Assembly: GCF_001008165.2 (NCBI RefSeq)
Contig: NZ_CP011452.2
Coordinates: 1,860,001-1,924,000, forward strand
From: Croceibacterium atlanticum
GTDB taxonomy: Bacteria > Pseudomonadota > Alphaproteobacteria > Sphingomonadales > Sphingomonadaceae
Direction: 5' to 3'
DNA length: 64,000 nt
The position numbers and the translations under genes are program-made. Positions within the stretch are counted from its first letter, which is position 1. Each line of letters opens with the position of its first letter. Below, piece after piece: positions 32,357 through 43,376 of the stretch. The notes under the pieces were generated by a model, which was given only the letters and a program-made list of their open reading frames with translations, searched no databases and was not told the origin of the DNA.

Positions 32357-35300
32357 GTCGCGGATAAAGCCGCCTCCTCGTCGGCATTGTCGATCTCTTC
32401 CTTCACGCGGGCGAGGTCCTGGCTGCGCGGACGGCCGAAACGGGCGATGCCCAGATAGATGACCGGCGTCAGGAACAGGGTGAAGATGGCGGCGATACCC
32501 AGCCCGCCGAAGATCACCCAGCCAATGGCCTGCCGCGCTTCGGCGCCCGCACCGCTCGCCAGGATCAGCGGCAACGCGCCAACCACGGTGGAAACCAGCG
32601 TCATTGCGATCGGCCGCAGGCGGATGGTTGCCGCCTCTTCCACCGCCTGCCGGACATCCCGCCCTTGCTGGCGCAGCTGATCGGCGAATTCCACGATCAG
32701 AATCCCGTTCTTGGCCATCAGGCCGATCAGCATGACAAGGCCGATCTGCGAGTAGATGTTGAGCGAGGTGCCCGAAAGGAACAGCGCGAAGACCGCCGCC
32801 GCCAGGGCAAAGGGCACGGTGAGCATGACAACAAGCGCGCTGGTCAGCCGTTCAAACTGGGCAACCAGGACCAGGAAGACGATCACCAGCGCGAAGAGAT
32901 AGGTCAGCAGCAGGTCGCTTTCCGTTTCTTCCAGCGATTGCGCTTCGCCCTGCAGCAGCATGTCGATATCTTCGGCAACGGCACCATCCGCCAGCCGCTC
33001 CATCTCCGCCACGGCTTCGGCCAGCGATGTGCCCGGTGCGATATCCGCTTCCACCTCTATCGCACGGCGCTGTTCCGTCCGGTCGAGTTCGGCGGCGATG
33101 CCCTGTTCGACAATATTGGTTACGCTGGAAAGCGGGATCAGCCGGCCGCCCGTGGCGCGGACATAGAGATTGCGCAGATCCTCCGGATTGGTGATCGATA
33201 CGGTTTCCGATGTCAGGAAGATTGGAATCGACTGATCGCCCACATTCAGATCCACCACTTCATCCCCGCCGACCATTGCGCGCAGGGTCAGCGAAAGATC
33301 GTCCAGATCGACACCCAGATCGGCGGCGCTGCGCCGGTCTATCTGCACCGATAATTGCGGCTGGGTCGGCTGATAGGAGATGTCCGGATTGGACAATATC
33401 CCGCTATCGAGATCGATCGCTTCGGCCAGCGCCTGCGCGGAAAGATAGATTTCGCCATATTCCGAACCGGTCAACGCCACTTCGATCGTATCATTGCCAC
33501 TGCCGCCGAAGCTGAGCGTGCCGCGCCCGCTGGCCCCGACGCGCGAACCGGGGATCTGCTGCAAGGGCTGGCGCAGTTCTTCGACGATTTCCGTCTGGCT
33601 GCGATCGCGCTGTTCCCACGGGGCGAGTTCGGCATTCACCGTAATGCGATTGGGATCGTAACTGCCGACGATCGACATCATGGAGGTGATGACGCCTTCG
33701 TCGACAAGCGGCTGGAGAACCGCTTCTATCTCGTCCAGTTCGCGGTCCATGAAATCGATGCCGACGCCGTCCGGCCCCTGTGCGCGGACCTGGACTGTGC
33801 CGCGGTCCTCATCCGGCACCAATTCGCTTTCCAGCATCGGGTATAGCAGCGCGGCAAGAAGGGCCACGGCCACGGAAACGCCAAGGATCAGCCGTGGCCG
33901 GCCGAGGCAGAAACGGAGGGCGCGCGTATATTGGCCGCGCACAAACCCGCCATATCGCGCGATATTGCGCCCGGCATCGTGCAGGCGGCCGTCACGATCA
34001 TCCCCGTCGCTGCGCAAATTGATCCGTGCCGCCAGCGCCGGGACCAGCGAAAGCGCGACAAAGGAGGACAGGATCACGGCCAGCGCCAGCACGAAGCCGA
34101 ATTCGCGGAACAATCGCCCGGCCTGCGACGGCAGGAAGGAAATCGGCACGAAGACTGAAACCAGCACCGCCGTGGTCGCCACCACGGCGAAGAAGACCTG
34201 CCGCGTGCCCACCACCGCCGCCGCCCGCTTGCCATAGCCCTTGTTCTGCAAGCGCTGGGCATTTTCCAGCACCACGATGGCATCGTCCACGATCAGGCCC
34301 GTGGCCAGGACCAGCGCCAGCAGGGTCAGCAGATTGATGGAAAAACCCATCAGCCAGATGCCAGCAATCACGCCCACCAGCGCCACCGGGATCGTGGTGC
34401 TGGGGATGATGGTGGGGCCCAGTGCGCGGAAGAAAACCAGCATGGTCAGCATCACCACGCCGACGGTGAAAGCCAGCGTGATCAGCACTTCGCGCACGGA
34501 TGTACGGATGAATTCCGCATTGTCCGAAATCACCCGGATCGCGATGTCCGGGAAACGTTCATCCAGTTCCAGCACCGCTTCGTTCACGGCATCGGAAATC
34601 TGGATCGTGTTGGAATTGGCCTGCCGGATCACGCCCAGGCCGATCACCGGCTCCCCGTTCAGGCGGACATAGCTTGTCGCATCGGCGGGTGCAAAATAGG
34701 CTTCGGCGACATCGCCCACCTTCGTGGTGCCGGAAATCACCACGTCCTTTATCAGGGCCGGATCGCTGGCATTGGCTTCGGCGCGAACGATCAGTTCCTG
34801 CGCATCGCTGCGGAAACTGCCGACCGGCACGTCGAAAGGGGCACCGCGCAGGGCATCGGCGACATCGGAAATCGTCAGCCCGAACCGGTTCAGCCTTTGC
34901 GGCTGCACGGCGACGCGCAATTGCTGCGGGCGCGATCCGAATTCATTGATGCTGGCGACGCCGTCCGCGGTCAGCAATTCCGGGATGATGTCATTCTCGA
35001 CAATACGCGTCAGCGTGGCGATGTCATGCGTACGGCTGGAGACGGCAATGGTGAGAATGGATTCTGCATCCTCATCCGCCTTGACCACCCGGACCTGTTC
35101 CACACGATCAGGCAGTTCGCGGGTCACGCGGGCCACTGCTTCGCGCACATCGGCGGCTACGGAATCGAGATCGGTCCCGGCATTGAATTCCACGCGGATG
35201 CGGGAATTATTCTCTTCACTGGAAGAACGGATTTCGCGGATTCCGCTGACCCGGGCAACGGCATCTTCCAGCACGCTGGTGACTTCGGCATCCATGGTTT

Positions 35301-35484
35301 CCGGCGCAGCGCCGGGGAAACTGGCGCTGACCGTCACGATCGGCCGGTCAACATCCGGCAATTCGCGGACTTCGACGCCAAAGAAGGCGGCGATACCCGC
35401 AAGCACGATCAACAGGTTCAGAACGGTGATCAGCAGCGGCCGCTTGACGGCCAGCATAGGCAGATCGTTGGCGTCCTTGCTCAT
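32353..35484 (-). CDS. RND efflux transporter, HAE1/AcrB-like
   Basis: The 1043-residue protein has the 12-helix RND layout with two large periplasmic loops. The proton-relay pair is visible in helix 4 (GLIVDDAIVVLENA), and the helix 10-12 region (LIGLMAKNGILIVEFADQL) is typical of multidrug RND pumps. The length suits the family. It is joined by ATGA overlaps to its adaptor and its outer-membrane duct. It does not have the heavy-metal signature. Substrates are unknown; drugs or hydrophobic compounds are usual. Confidence 0.92.
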   Translation of the reverse strand: MSKDANDLPMLAVKRPLLITVLNLLIVLAGIAAFFGVEVRELPDVDRPIVTVSASFPGAAPETMDAEVTSVLEDAVARVSGIREIRSSSEENNSRIRVEFNAGTDLDSVAADVREAVARVTRELPDRVEQVRVVKADEDAESILTIAVSSRTHDIATLTRIVENDIIPELLTADGVASINEFGSRPQQLRVAVQPQRLNRFGLTISDVADALRGAPFDVPVGSFRSDAQELIVRAEANASDPALIKDVVISGTTKVGDVAEAYFAPADATSYVRLNGEPVIGLGVIRQANSNTIQISDAVNEAVLELDERFPDIAIRVISDNAEFIRTSVREVLITLAFTVGVVMLTMLVFFRALGPTIIPSTTIPVALVGVIAGIWLMGFSINLLTLLALVLATGLIVDDAIVVLENAQRLQNKGYGKRAAAVVGTRQVFFAVVATTAVLVSVFVPISFLPSQAGRLFREFGFVLALAVILSSFVALSLVPALAARINLRSDGDDRDGRLHDAGRNIARYGGFVRGQYTRALRFCLGRPRLILGVSVAVALLAALLYPMLESELVPDEDRGTVQVRAQGPDGVGIDFMDRELDEIEAVLQPLVDEGVITSMMSIVGSYDPNRITVNAELAPWEQRDRSQTEIVEELRQPLQQIPGSRVGASGRGTLSFGGSGNDTIEVALTGSEYGEIYLSAQALAEAIDLDSGILSNPDISYQPTQPQLSVQIDRRSAADLGVDLDDLSLTLRAMVGGDEVVDLNVGDQSIPIFLTSETVSITNPEDLRNLYVRATGGRLIPLSSVTNIVEQGIAAELDRTEQRRAIEVEADIAPGTSLAEAVAEMERLADGAVAEDIDMLLQGEAQSLEETESDLLLTYLFALVIVFLVLVAQFERLTSALVVMLTVPFALAAAVFALFLSGTSLNIYSQIGLVMLIGLMAKNGILIVEFADQLRQQGRDVRQAVEEAATIRLRPIAMTLVSTVVGALPLILASGAGAEARQAIGWVIFGGLGIAAIFTLFLTPVIYLGIARFGRPRSQDLARVKEEIDNADEEAALSAT

Positions 35485-36548
35485 CCGGTTTCATCCGATC
35501 GGACGCGCACTTCCTGCGCTGGCTGGACCCGCGGTTCGACCAGTGCCACTTCCTGACCTTCGCGCACTTTCTGCACGCCTTCCACGATGACCAGGTCATT
35601 CGCGCCAAGCGGCGCATCCACCAATGCCAATCCGTCCCGCCGGGACGTGATCGTCACCGGCATCCGTGCCGCCGCACCATCGCGCACGGTCCAGAGATAG
35701 GATCCTTCACCGCCCCACACGATCGCTTCTTCCGGCACGGCGGGCCGCATCGTGCCGGCCCCGGAATATCGCACGCGGAAACTCATGCCGGGGCGCAGCC
35801 GATCGTCCGCATTATCGACGGCGGTGCGCACGATATAGGTCCGCTGATCGGATGCTATGGTGCTGTCCACCGCGATCACCCGTGCATCAATCGTCCGCTC
35901 AGGCTCTGAAAAAGGAGATACGGTGACAGTGGTGCCGGGAGACAGGCGGGAAAAGGCCGCCTCCGGCGCCGGAAAATCCACGAACAGCGTCCCCCGCTGA
36001 TCGAGCTGGGCGATGACCGTATCCTGGCCGATCCGGTCCCCGACATCGACTTCCGTCAGCCCGATATGGCCGGAAAAAGGCGCGCGGATCGTGCGGTCAG
36101 CCAGCGATTCCCGTGCCTGCTGCAATTCCACCCGCGCAGAAGCCAGCGCGGTTTCGCCCGCTTCGATCTGGCTTTCGGATATGGCGCCCGTATCCTCGAT
36201 CCGGCGGTAACGGCCAAGCAATTGCGATGCTTCTTCCACGCGCACTTCGGCCAGTTCCACTGCAAGACGTTCCTGCCTGCTGTCGAGAATGACGAGCGGC
36301 TGCCCCTTGCGGACATAATCCCCGGCGGAAAAGCGGACGGCAACGACACGCCCGGCCGTTTCCGGATAGAGCTGGGCGGAAGTGGTGGCCCGGGCCGACC
36401 CGACGGCTTCCACCTGCAATTGTTCGGCCAGCATGCGCGGCCCGTCGGCAACCACATTCACCGGATCGGATCCAGGCCGCTGCGAATCCTGGCTGCAAGC
36501 GGCCAGACCAAGGATGATAATTGCGCTGAGGGCTCGAACCGGCTTCAT
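35481..36548 (-). CDS. RND periplasmic adaptor (membrane fusion lipoprotein)
   Basis: The 355-residue lipoprotein (lipobox LAAC at residues 15-18) has a biotinyl-lipoyl-like part (GRVVAVRFSAGDYVRKGQPL), a helical hairpin (about 95-150) and beta-barrel domains (RAPFSGHIGLTEVDVGD). It links the RND pump at 32353 to its outer-membrane duct. It overlaps the pump start by four bases and is the first gene of that operon. A dyad, ATTCAT/ATGAAT at 36642-36661, lies upstream at the 3' end of the TetR gene. Confidence 0.9.
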   Translation of the reverse strand: MKPVRALSAIIILGLAACSQDSQRPGSDPVNVVADGPRMLAEQLQVEAVGSARATTSAQLYPETAGRVVAVRFSAGDYVRKGQPLVILDSRQERLAVELAEVRVEEASQLLGRYRRIEDTGAISESQIEAGETALASARVELQQARESLADRTIRAPFSGHIGLTEVDVGDRIGQDTVIAQLDQRGTLFVDFPAPEAAFSRLSPGTTVTVSPFSEPERTIDARVIAVDSTIASDQRTYIVRTAVDNADDRLRPGMSFRVRYSGAGTMRPAVPEEAIVWGGEGSYLWTVRDGAAARMPVTITSRRDGLALVDAPLGANDLVIVEGVQKVREGQEVALVEPRVQPAQEVRVRSDETG

Positions 36549-36660
36549 ACGCGGAACCTAGGGCCATTCGCCGGGATTCCCAAACCAAGCTTTGCCCGCC
36601 AGCGCCCATTTTTTATCGAACCGCCGCATGGCCCTGCGCAAATTCATATGACTGCATGAA

Positions 36661-37272
36661 TCAGTCGGTCAGCCCGGCACCCCGGCAGAAAAAATCGACC
36701 CGGAATTCCAGATCAGGAAATTCCGCCGCGCCCACGCTGCCATGACTGATTGCATTCACGTATAATTCCTGGATGAACATGCCCAGGAACATTTGCGCCA
36801 GCATTCTCGGCTGGCCAGCCACGACCACACCCGTCGCAATCCATTTTTCGAACAGGTCGATCAGCGCCACTTGCGACTGCAACACCGTCTTGCGGTGGAA
36901 ATCAGCCGCGAATTGCCGGTCCTTGAGGCTATAGGCGATCACGACACGGCTGATCGCCACGCCTTCATCATCGAAATAGCGTTCGCGGATTGCTTCGCCG
37001 ATTTTCAGCAGCGCGGTTCGGGGGGAAGGACAGGCATCCCCGATTTCCGCGATCAGCGCATCGGCGGACAGGGTCCGATCCTCCACCACCGCGAAAAGCA
37101 GGCCCGCCTTGTTGCCGAAAAGCTTGTAAAGCGTTGCCAGCGATCCACCGGCTTCCGCTACGACATCGGCAAGGCTGGTATCGTCGAAGCCCTTTTCGAT
37201 GAACAGCCGGCGCGCCGCGCCCAGGAAGGCACGCCGCCGTTTATCCAGCCTGTCACCGCAAAAATCTTCCAT
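36661..37272 (-). CDS. TetR-family transcription repressor
   Basis: The 203-residue protein has an N-terminal HTH typical of TetR (FLGAARRLFIEKGFDDTSLA, SLATLYKLFGNKAGL) and an alpha-helical ligand domain. It lies between the two RND operons and is divergent from the second, whose start is 91 bases away. A strong dyad with a promoter lies in that gap. Repression of the AcrAB-type operon, and perhaps of itself, is the usual role for such an arrangement. Confidence 0.9.
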   Translation of the reverse strand: MEDFCGDRLDKRRRAFLGAARRLFIEKGFDDTSLADVVAEAGGSLATLYKLFGNKAGLLFAVVEDRTLSADALIAEIGDACPSPRTALLKIGEAIRERYFDDEGVAISRVVIAYSLKDRQFAADFHRKTVLQSQVALIDLFEKWIATGVVVAGQPRMLAQMFLGMFIQELYVNAISHGSVGAAEFPDLEFRVDFFCRGAGLTD

Positions 37273-37281
37273 CGATGCAAT

Positions 37282-37331
37282 TTGTTACCCGTCAGGCGCT
37301 TGTGCTATATTGGTGTAATACCTATTACGCC
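37282..37331 (+). promoter_or_regulatory. Promoter and TetR-type operator for the second RND operon
   Basis: A -35-like TTGTTA (37282-37287) and a -10 TATATT (37306-37311) are separated by 18 bases. Directly after the -10 is a dyad with 9-base arms and one mismatch: GGTGTAATA (37312-37320) and TATTACGCC (37323-37331). The dyad covers the expected transcription start, so bound TetR protein would block the promoter. Confidence 0.65.
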
Positions 37332-37363
37332 GCCGCACACGCACAATCAACAAGGTCCTCTCC

Positions 37364-38536
37364 ATGCGCCTTTTCCCGGTCGTAGCTGCCATCGGCGTCC
37401 TGCTCGCCTCCTGCGGGGAGGAACCGCAGGCCGATGCGCCCCGGCCGCTGGAAGTCGAAACCGTGGTCATCCAGTATGAAGAGGTTCCAAACGCGATCGA
37501 ACTGCCCGGCCGCGTGGAACCGGTTCGCGAAGCGGAAGTGCGTGCCCGGGTGACCGGCATTGTCCAGCGCCGCCTTTACCAGGAAGGCACGAATGTCTCC
37601 GAAGGCCAGCCGCTGTTCCTGATCGACCCGTCCGAATTGCGCGCCAGCTACGCCCAGACGGAAGCCAGCCTTGAACGGGCCAGGGCAACTGCCGCCAATG
37701 CGGATGCAGTGGTCGAACGCTATCGCCCGCTGGTGGAAGAGAATGCAATCAGCCGGCAGGAATATGATGCCGCCATCGCCGCATCGCGGGAGGCGCGGGC
37801 CAATGTAGCCCAGATCGAGGCCGAGCTCCGCTCCGCCTCCTTGCAGCTTGGCTATACCACGGTCCGCGCACCGATTTCCGGCCGGGTATCGCGGGCGCAG
37901 GTGACCGAAGGCGCGCTGGTCAGCCAGCCTGAAGGCACGCTGATGACCCGGATCGAACAGATGAGCCCGGTCTATGTCTCCTTCTCCCAGTCGGCATCGG
38001 AAATGCTGCGTATTCGCCGCGGGCTGGATACGGGCGAAATCCAGGTTACCGAAGGCGAACCGGTCGAGGTCTGGCTGAAATTTGCCGATGGCACCGAATA
38101 TCCGATTCCGGGCGTGCTCGACTTTCTTGACCAGTCGGTCGATCCGACCACGGGGACAGTGCAGCTGCGCGCCGAATTTCCCAATCCCGAAAGCCTGCTG
38201 CTGCCTGGCGAATTCGTCCGCGCGCGTATCCTTGCGGGCCGCATCGCCAAGGGCATTTCCATCCCGCAGGAAGCGGTGACGGTCGGGGAAAATGGCGGGT
38301 CGGTCTATGTGATTTCAAGGGATGGCACTGCCGAAGTGCGCCAAGTGGCGCTGGGCGCCATGACTGGCGGGAACTGGCTGATCGAGGACGGGCTGCGCCC
38401 CGGCGACGTGCTGATAACCAATAATCTCCAGAAACTGCAGCCGGGAATGCCGGTCAAGTCCGCCAGTGGCCATGGGGCCGCCCAGCCATCTGCCACGGAA
38501 GCAACCGGAACTCCGCCCGCGAAGGCCGGGGAGTAA
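37364..38536 (+). CDS. RND periplasmic adaptor (AcrA/MexA-like lipoprotein)
   Basis: The 390-residue lipoprotein (lipobox LASC near residue 17) has VRARVTGIVQRRLYQEGTNV, a helical hairpin (about 95-160), and RAPISGRVSRAQVTEGALV. It also has a conserved beta-barrel stretch, all as in AcrA/MexA adaptors. It is the first gene of an adaptor-pump-duct operon and lies after the TetR-controlled promoter. Three bases separate it from the pump gene. Confidence 0.92.
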   Translation: MRLFPVVAAIGVLLASCGEEPQADAPRPLEVETVVIQYEEVPNAIELPGRVEPVREAEVRARVTGIVQRRLYQEGTNVSEGQPLFLIDPSELRASYAQTEASLERARATAANADAVVERYRPLVEENAISRQEYDAAIAASREARANVAQIEAELRSASLQLGYTTVRAPISGRVSRAQVTEGALVSQPEGTLMTRIEQMSPVYVSFSQSASEMLRIRRGLDTGEIQVTEGEPVEVWLKFADGTEYPIPGVLDFLDQSVDPTTGTVQLRAEFPNPESLLLPGEFVRARILAGRIAKGISIPQEAVTVGENGGSVYVISRDGTAEVRQVALGAMTGGNWLIEDGLRPGDVLITNNLQKLQPGMPVKSASGHGAAQPSATEATGTPPAKAGE

Positions 38537-38539
38537 GCC

Positions 38540-41500
38540 GTGCCCCGCTTCTTCATCGACCGGCCCATTTTCGCATGGGTCATCGCGCTTGGCCTCTTGC
38601 TGGCCGGCTTCATGTCGCTCCGTTCGCTTCCGATCGAACAATATCCCGACATCGCGCCGCCATCGCTCACGCTATCCACCACCTATCCCGGCGCCGATGC
38701 GGCCACGGTCGAACAGAACGTCACCCAGATTATCGAGCAACAGCTCAATGGCGTTGACGGCCTGCTCTATATGGCGTCCTCCAGCCAGTCGAACGGGCTG
38801 GGCGAGATTACCGTCACCTTCGAATCCGGCACCGATATCGACATCGCCCAGACCGAGGTGCAGAACCGCCTGGGCACGGTCGAGGCGCGGCTGCCGGAAG
38901 AAGTGCGCCAGCAGGGCATCACGGTCCGCCAGGCCAATTCCAGTTTCCTGATGCTGGTCGCCCTCACATCGAAAAGCGGCAGCCTGTCCACCGTCGATCT
39001 GGGCAATATCGCTTCGCTGCAAGTGGTGGACGAATTGCGCCGCGTGCCCGGCGTGGGCGATGTCCAGCTATTCGGTTCGCCCTATGCGATGCGCATCTGG
39101 CTGGATCCGGAACGGCTGGCATCCTTCAACATCTCGCCCAGCCAGGTGCTGGCCTCCGTGCGTGAACAGAACAGCCAGACCGCCGGCGGTTCGCTGGGCG
39201 CGCAGCCCTATATCGACGATCAGCAGATCAACGCCACGATCATCACGCAGGATCGGTTCTCCACCGTGCGGGAGTTCGAGGAGATCATTCTGCGGGCCGA
39301 AACCGGGGGTGCAACAGTGCGCCTGTCGGACGTGGCGCGCGTGGAACTGGGCGCTGAAAACTACACGTTCGGGGCCACTTTGAACAACACGCCCATGGCG
39401 GGCATGGGCGTGCAGCTGGCCACCGGCGCCAACGCCCTTGCCGCCGCCGAGGGCGTGCGCGAACGGATGCAGGAAATCGGCCCTGGCCTGCCTGCCGATG
39501 TGGAATGGCAGATACCCTACGACACCACGCCGTTCATCGAATTGTCGGTCGAGGAAGTCATAAAGACACTGGTCGAGGCGATGGTGCTCGTCTTCCTCGT
39601 CATGTTCATCTTCCTGCAGAACTGGCGCGCCACGGTGATCCCGGCGCTGGTGGTGCCCATCGCGCTGGCGGGGGCTTGCCTTGGCCTGTGGGTCTTCGGC
39701 TTTTCGATCAACGTGCTCAGCCTGTTCGGCATGGTGCTGGCCATCGGTATCCTGGTGGACGACGCCATCGTGGTGATCGAAAACGTGGAACGGATCATGA
39801 GCGAGGAAGGCCTCTCCCCGCTCGAAGCGACGCGCAAGGCGATGGACCAGATCACCGGCGCAATCATCGGCATTACGCTGGTGCTGGTGGCCGTATTCAT
39901 CCCGATGGCGTTTTTCCCGGGCTCCACGGGCGGCATTTATCGCCAGTTTTCCGTCACGCTCGCAATTTCGATCTTCTTCTCCGCCCTGCTGGCGCTGACC
40001 TTGACCCCGGCCCTGTGCGCCACCTTCCTCAAGCACCAGAGCCGGGAAGAACGGGAAGCCGATGCCAACACACATTGGCGGGAACGGGAAGGCCTGCTGA
40101 ACAAGGCGCGCGCCCTGATCGCGAGCTTTTTCGGCATCTTCAACCGCTGGTTCGACCGCACGACCCGCCGTTACGGGCGCACGACAGACAAGGCCCTGGC
40201 GCGGCCATTCCGTGTGCTGGCCGTGTTCGCACTGCTCTGCGTCCTGACATTGTTCCTGTTCTTTCGCCTGCCCGGCGGTTTCCTGCCGACAGAGGATCAG
40301 GGCGAACTTCTGGTCATGGTCCAGGCCCCGCCGGGTTCGACCGCCGAACGGACCGAGGCCGCACTGGAAGACATTCACGAATTCCTCGGCGCGCAGGAAG
40401 AAGTCGCCCATGTCGTCGCCATCAAGGGCTTCAGCTTCTATGGCCGCGGTCAAAACAATGCGATCATCTTCGTCCCGCTGAAACCGTGGTCCGAACGGCC
40501 CGATCCGGAAAATTCCGCCTCTGCCCTCTCGGCCCGCGCCATGGGTGCATTCCAGCAGATTGACGAGGCGATCGCCTTCGCCATTCAGCGCCCGCCGATC
40601 TCAGCCCTCGGCAATGCCAGCGGCTTTTCCTTGAAACTGGAGGACCGGCAGGGTCTCGGCCGCGAAGCCCTGCTCCAGGCGCGCGATCAGCTGCTGGGCC
40701 TCGTCGCGCAAAGCGATGTCATCGCCAATATCCGGCCGGAAGAACAGCCGCCCACCCCGCAATTGCGGGTGGAGATCGACCGGGTGCAGGCACGGGCGCT
40801 GGGATTGCCGATTTCAGACGTGAACGCCGCCCTGTCGATCAATTTCGGCTCCGCCTATGTCAACGACTTCACCCGCCAGGGCCGCATTCTGCGCGTGCTG
40901 GTGCAGGCAGATGCAGACTTCCGCATGACCCCGGAGGACGTGCTGTCCCTGCGCGTTCCCAATGAAAGCGGCGATCTGGTGCCTTTCTCCAGCTTCGCGA
41001 CTGCCGAATGGACGGCGGGTGCCCCCAATCTTGCCCGCTATAACGGCTATCCCGCGGTCACGCTTTCCGGCGAAGCCGCGCCCGGCAGGTCTTCCGGCGA
41101 TGCGATTGCCGAAATGGAAGCGCTGGCCGAACAATTGCCGCAGGGCATCGGCTATGAATGGACCGGCCTCGCCTTTGAAGAAAAGCAGTCCGCCGGACAG
41201 GTCGGCCTTCTGCTCGGCCTGTCGCTGGTGGTGGTGTTCCTGCTTCTGGCCGCTCTGTATGAAAGCTGGGCCGTCCCGTTGGCGGTATTGCTGATCGTGC
41301 CTGCGGGCGTGATGGGATCGGTCATATTCTCATTCCTCAGGGACCTGTCGGCGGACGTATATTTCAATGTCGGCCTGATCACGATCATCGGGCTGGCGGC
41401 CAAGAACGCCATCCTGATCGTGGAATTCGCGATCGAGGAGGAGGAACGCGGCGAATCCATACTGGACGCCGTAAAGGCCGCAGCCCGCCTGCGCCTGCGT

Positions 41501-41764
41501 CCGATCATCATGACCTCGCTCGCCTTCACCATGGGCATGGTGCCGCTGGTGCTGGCAAGCGGCGCGGGCGCTGCCAGCCGCATCGCCGTGGGCACGGGCG
41601 TGATGGGCGGCATGATCGCCGCGACCGCCGTGGGCATCTTCGTGATCCCCGTGCTTTACTTGCTGGTGCGCCGCTATCTCAGCCGCACGAGTCCAGCCGC
41701 CGCAGGGCATATGGACAGGGACGAAGCGGAAACATCCACGCAAGCAGGGGAGCCGACGCGATGA
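38540..41764 (+). CDS. RND multidrug transporter, AcrB/MexB-like
   Basis: The 1074-residue protein begins [20 protein letters not shown], as in AcrB/MexB, and has the helix 4 Asp pair ([18 protein letters not shown]). [12 protein letters not shown] and [20 protein letters not shown] also match. The start codon is GTG. It is a typical hydrophobe-amphiphile pump with 12 helices and two porter loops, and it overlaps the outer-membrane duct gene by ATGA. The TetR gene upstream is its likely regulator. Confidence 0.94.
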   Translation: MPRFFIDRPIFAWVIALGLLLAGFMSLRSLPIEQYPDIAPPSLTLSTTYPGADAATVEQNVTQIIEQQLNGVDGLLYMASSSQSNGLGEITVTFESGTDIDIAQTEVQNRLGTVEARLPEEVRQQGITVRQANSSFLMLVALTSKSGSLSTVDLGNIASLQVVDELRRVPGVGDVQLFGSPYAMRIWLDPERLASFNISPSQVLASVREQNSQTAGGSLGAQPYIDDQQINATIITQDRFSTVREFEEIILRAETGGATVRLSDVARVELGAENYTFGATLNNTPMAGMGVQLATGANALAAAEGVRERMQEIGPGLPADVEWQIPYDTTPFIELSVEEVIKTLVEAMVLVFLVMFIFLQNWRATVIPALVVPIALAGACLGLWVFGFSINVLSLFGMVLAIGILVDDAIVVIENVERIMSEEGLSPLEATRKAMDQITGAIIGITLVLVAVFIPMAFFPGSTGGIYRQFSVTLAISIFFSALLALTLTPALCATFLKHQSREEREADANTHWREREGLLNKARALIASFFGIFNRWFDRTTRRYGRTTDKALARPFRVLAVFALLCVLTLFLFFRLPGGFLPTEDQGELLVMVQAPPGSTAERTEAALEDIHEFLGAQEEVAHVVAIKGFSFYGRGQNNAIIFVPLKPWSERPDPENSASALSARAMGAFQQIDEAIAFAIQRPPISALGNASGFSLKLEDRQGLGREALLQARDQLLGLVAQSDVIANIRPEEQPPTPQLRVEIDRVQARALGLPISDVNAALSINFGSAYVNDFTRQGRILRVLVQADADFRMTPEDVLSLRVPNESGDLVPFSSFATAEWTAGAPNLARYNGYPAVTLSGEAAPGRSSGDAIAEMEALAEQLPQGIGYEWTGLAFEEKQSAGQVGLLLGLSLVVVFLLLAALYESWAVPLAVLLIVPAGVMGSVIFSFLRDLSADVYFNVGLITIIGLAAKNAILIVEFAIEEEERGESILDAVKAAARLRLRPIIMTSLAFTMGMVPLVLASGAGAASRIAVGTGVMGGMIAATAVGIFVIPVLYLLVRRYLSRTSPAAAGHMDRDEAETSTQAGEPTR

Positions 41765-43206
41765 TCCGCCCAATGCTTTCCTTCCCGGCCCTCGCCGCCG
41801 CAATCGCCCTGGGCGGATGCGTCAACAGGGCGCCCGACCATGCACGCCCGGCCCTTGCCAGCGAAGCGGCCTATGATGGCAATTTCCGGCCGGACGGTTC
41901 CGCCATTGCCAGCGAACTCGCCTGGCGGGACTTTTTCGTCGACCCGCGGCTCAAGACGCTGATCGGAACCGCGCTGGCGAATAATCGCGATCTGGTGGCG
42001 GCAACGGCGCGGATCGAACAGGCGCGTGCGCAATATCGTATCGATGACAGCCGCCGCCGGCCTGAAGTGGTAGCCGATGCCAGCGCCAGCCGCACGCGGC
42101 AGCCACTCAATGTCGGGGCGTTTGGCGGCCAGGGCGGTGGCCAGGGGGCCGGGTCGATCACTTTCAATCGGTTCGATATCGGCGTCGGCATCACCGGCTT
42201 CGAACTGGATTTCTGGGGCCGGGTCAGGAATCTCAGCGAAGCGTCACGGGCCCAGTATCTGGCCACGATCGCCGCGCAGCGCAGCTTCTACCTTTCCCTG
42301 ATCGGGGATGTATCGACCACCTATTTCGAAATGGTCGAAACGCAGGAACAGATCGAACTGGCCAGGGCCACGGCGGAAAGTCGCGAAGAAGGGCTGCGCA
42401 TTGCCGGCCTGCGGCTGGACAATGGCGTTACCTCCGCCCTGCCCTATCGCCAGGCGGAAACCCTGTTGCGTCAGGCGCAGCAGGAACTCGCCTCGCAAGA
42501 ACTGGATCACGCGCGGCTGCGCAACCAGCTGGCCGTGCTGGTCGGCGGAACGACACCGGCGGACTTGCCGCCGGGCCTGCCGCTCCTGGCGCAGGAAAAC
42601 CAGATCCGTCTCGACGCAGGTCTGCCGTCCGACCTGCTGCTGGCTCGGCCGGATATTATCGCTGCGGAAGAAAGACTGCGCGCCGCCCGCGCCAATATCG
42701 GCGCCGCCCGCGCCGCCTTCTTCCCCAATATCTCGCTCACCGGCAGCGCCGGCTATTCCTCCAACGCGCTGGACAATCTGTTCGACGGCAACAGCCTGAG
42801 CTGGTCCTTCGGCCCGTCGATCAGCCTGCCGATATTCGACTGGGGCGCCCGCGAAGGACAACTGGATCTGGCGAAGGCGATGGAAGTGGAAGAAGTCGCC
42901 AATTACGATCTCGCCGTGCAGACCGCCTTCCGCGAAGTGTCGGACGCGCTGGCCGGGCGGCGCTGGCTGATCGATCAGGTCGAAACCCTGACCCATGCCG
43001 TGACCGCCCAGGAAGAAATCGCCCGCATTGCCCGTGCCCGCTATCGCGAAGGGGTGGCCGATTACCTGGAAGTGCTGGACGCCGAACGGAACCTGTTCAG
43101 CGCCCGCCAGACCCTGCTGGCGACGGAGCGGGCCTATCGGCAGAATTCCGTCACGCTCTATATCGCGCTGGGCGGTGGGCAGCTGGCGGAAACAGGTGGC
43201 GAGTAA
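41761..43206 (+). CDS. Outer-membrane efflux lipoprotein (NodT/OprM family)
   Basis: The 481-residue lipoprotein (lipobox LGGC near residue 20) has the two OEP repeats, with [17 protein letters not shown]-like helices and [20 protein letters not shown]. It ends with the usual [20 protein letters not shown] segment. It forms the exit duct for the AcrAB-like pump and overlaps the pump gene by four bases. It is about as long as the duct of the first RND operon and resembles it in layout. Confidence 0.92.
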   Translation: MIRPMLSFPALAAAIALGGCVNRAPDHARPALASEAAYDGNFRPDGSAIASELAWRDFFVDPRLKTLIGTALANNRDLVAATARIEQARAQYRIDDSRRRPEVVADASASRTRQPLNVGAFGGQGGGQGAGSITFNRFDIGVGITGFELDFWGRVRNLSEASRAQYLATIAAQRSFYLSLIGDVSTTYFEMVETQEQIELARATAESREEGLRIAGLRLDNGVTSALPYRQAETLLRQAQQELASQELDHARLRNQLAVLVGGTTPADLPPGLPLLAQENQIRLDAGLPSDLLLARPDIIAAEERLRAARANIGAARAAFFPNISLTGSAGYSSNALDNLFDGNSLSWSFGPSISLPIFDWGAREGQLDLAKAMEVEEVANYDLAVQTAFREVSDALAGRRWLIDQVETLTHAVTAQEEIARIARARYREGVADYLEVLDAERNLFSARQTLLATERAYRQNSVTLYIALGGGQLAETGGE

Positions 43207-43376
43207 CGCAATCGCCCGGAAACACCCCTTGTAACGTGGCCTGTTACGCGGTTGTTGCCGTAAATTACTGACATTCCCGAGGCGCGACGCGCAGGTGTGC
43301 CTGCAATGGACCGAGCAAGCCATCGCCCAATGTTTGACGGCTTCAGGCTCGGCAAGGGGGCGAGGAAATTCGGGAA

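Noticed and set aside
36642-36661. ATTCAT/ATGAAT dyad as a third copy of the catabolic-region motif
   Set aside because: The arms are similar but the spacing (eight bases) differs from the 18-bp copies, and it overlaps the TetR stop codon; similarity may be chance.
43207-43376. A cobalamin riboswitch before the BtuB-like receptor
   Set aside because: I looked for the conserved B12-box and the GCCACTG core in this 170-base leader and found neither.
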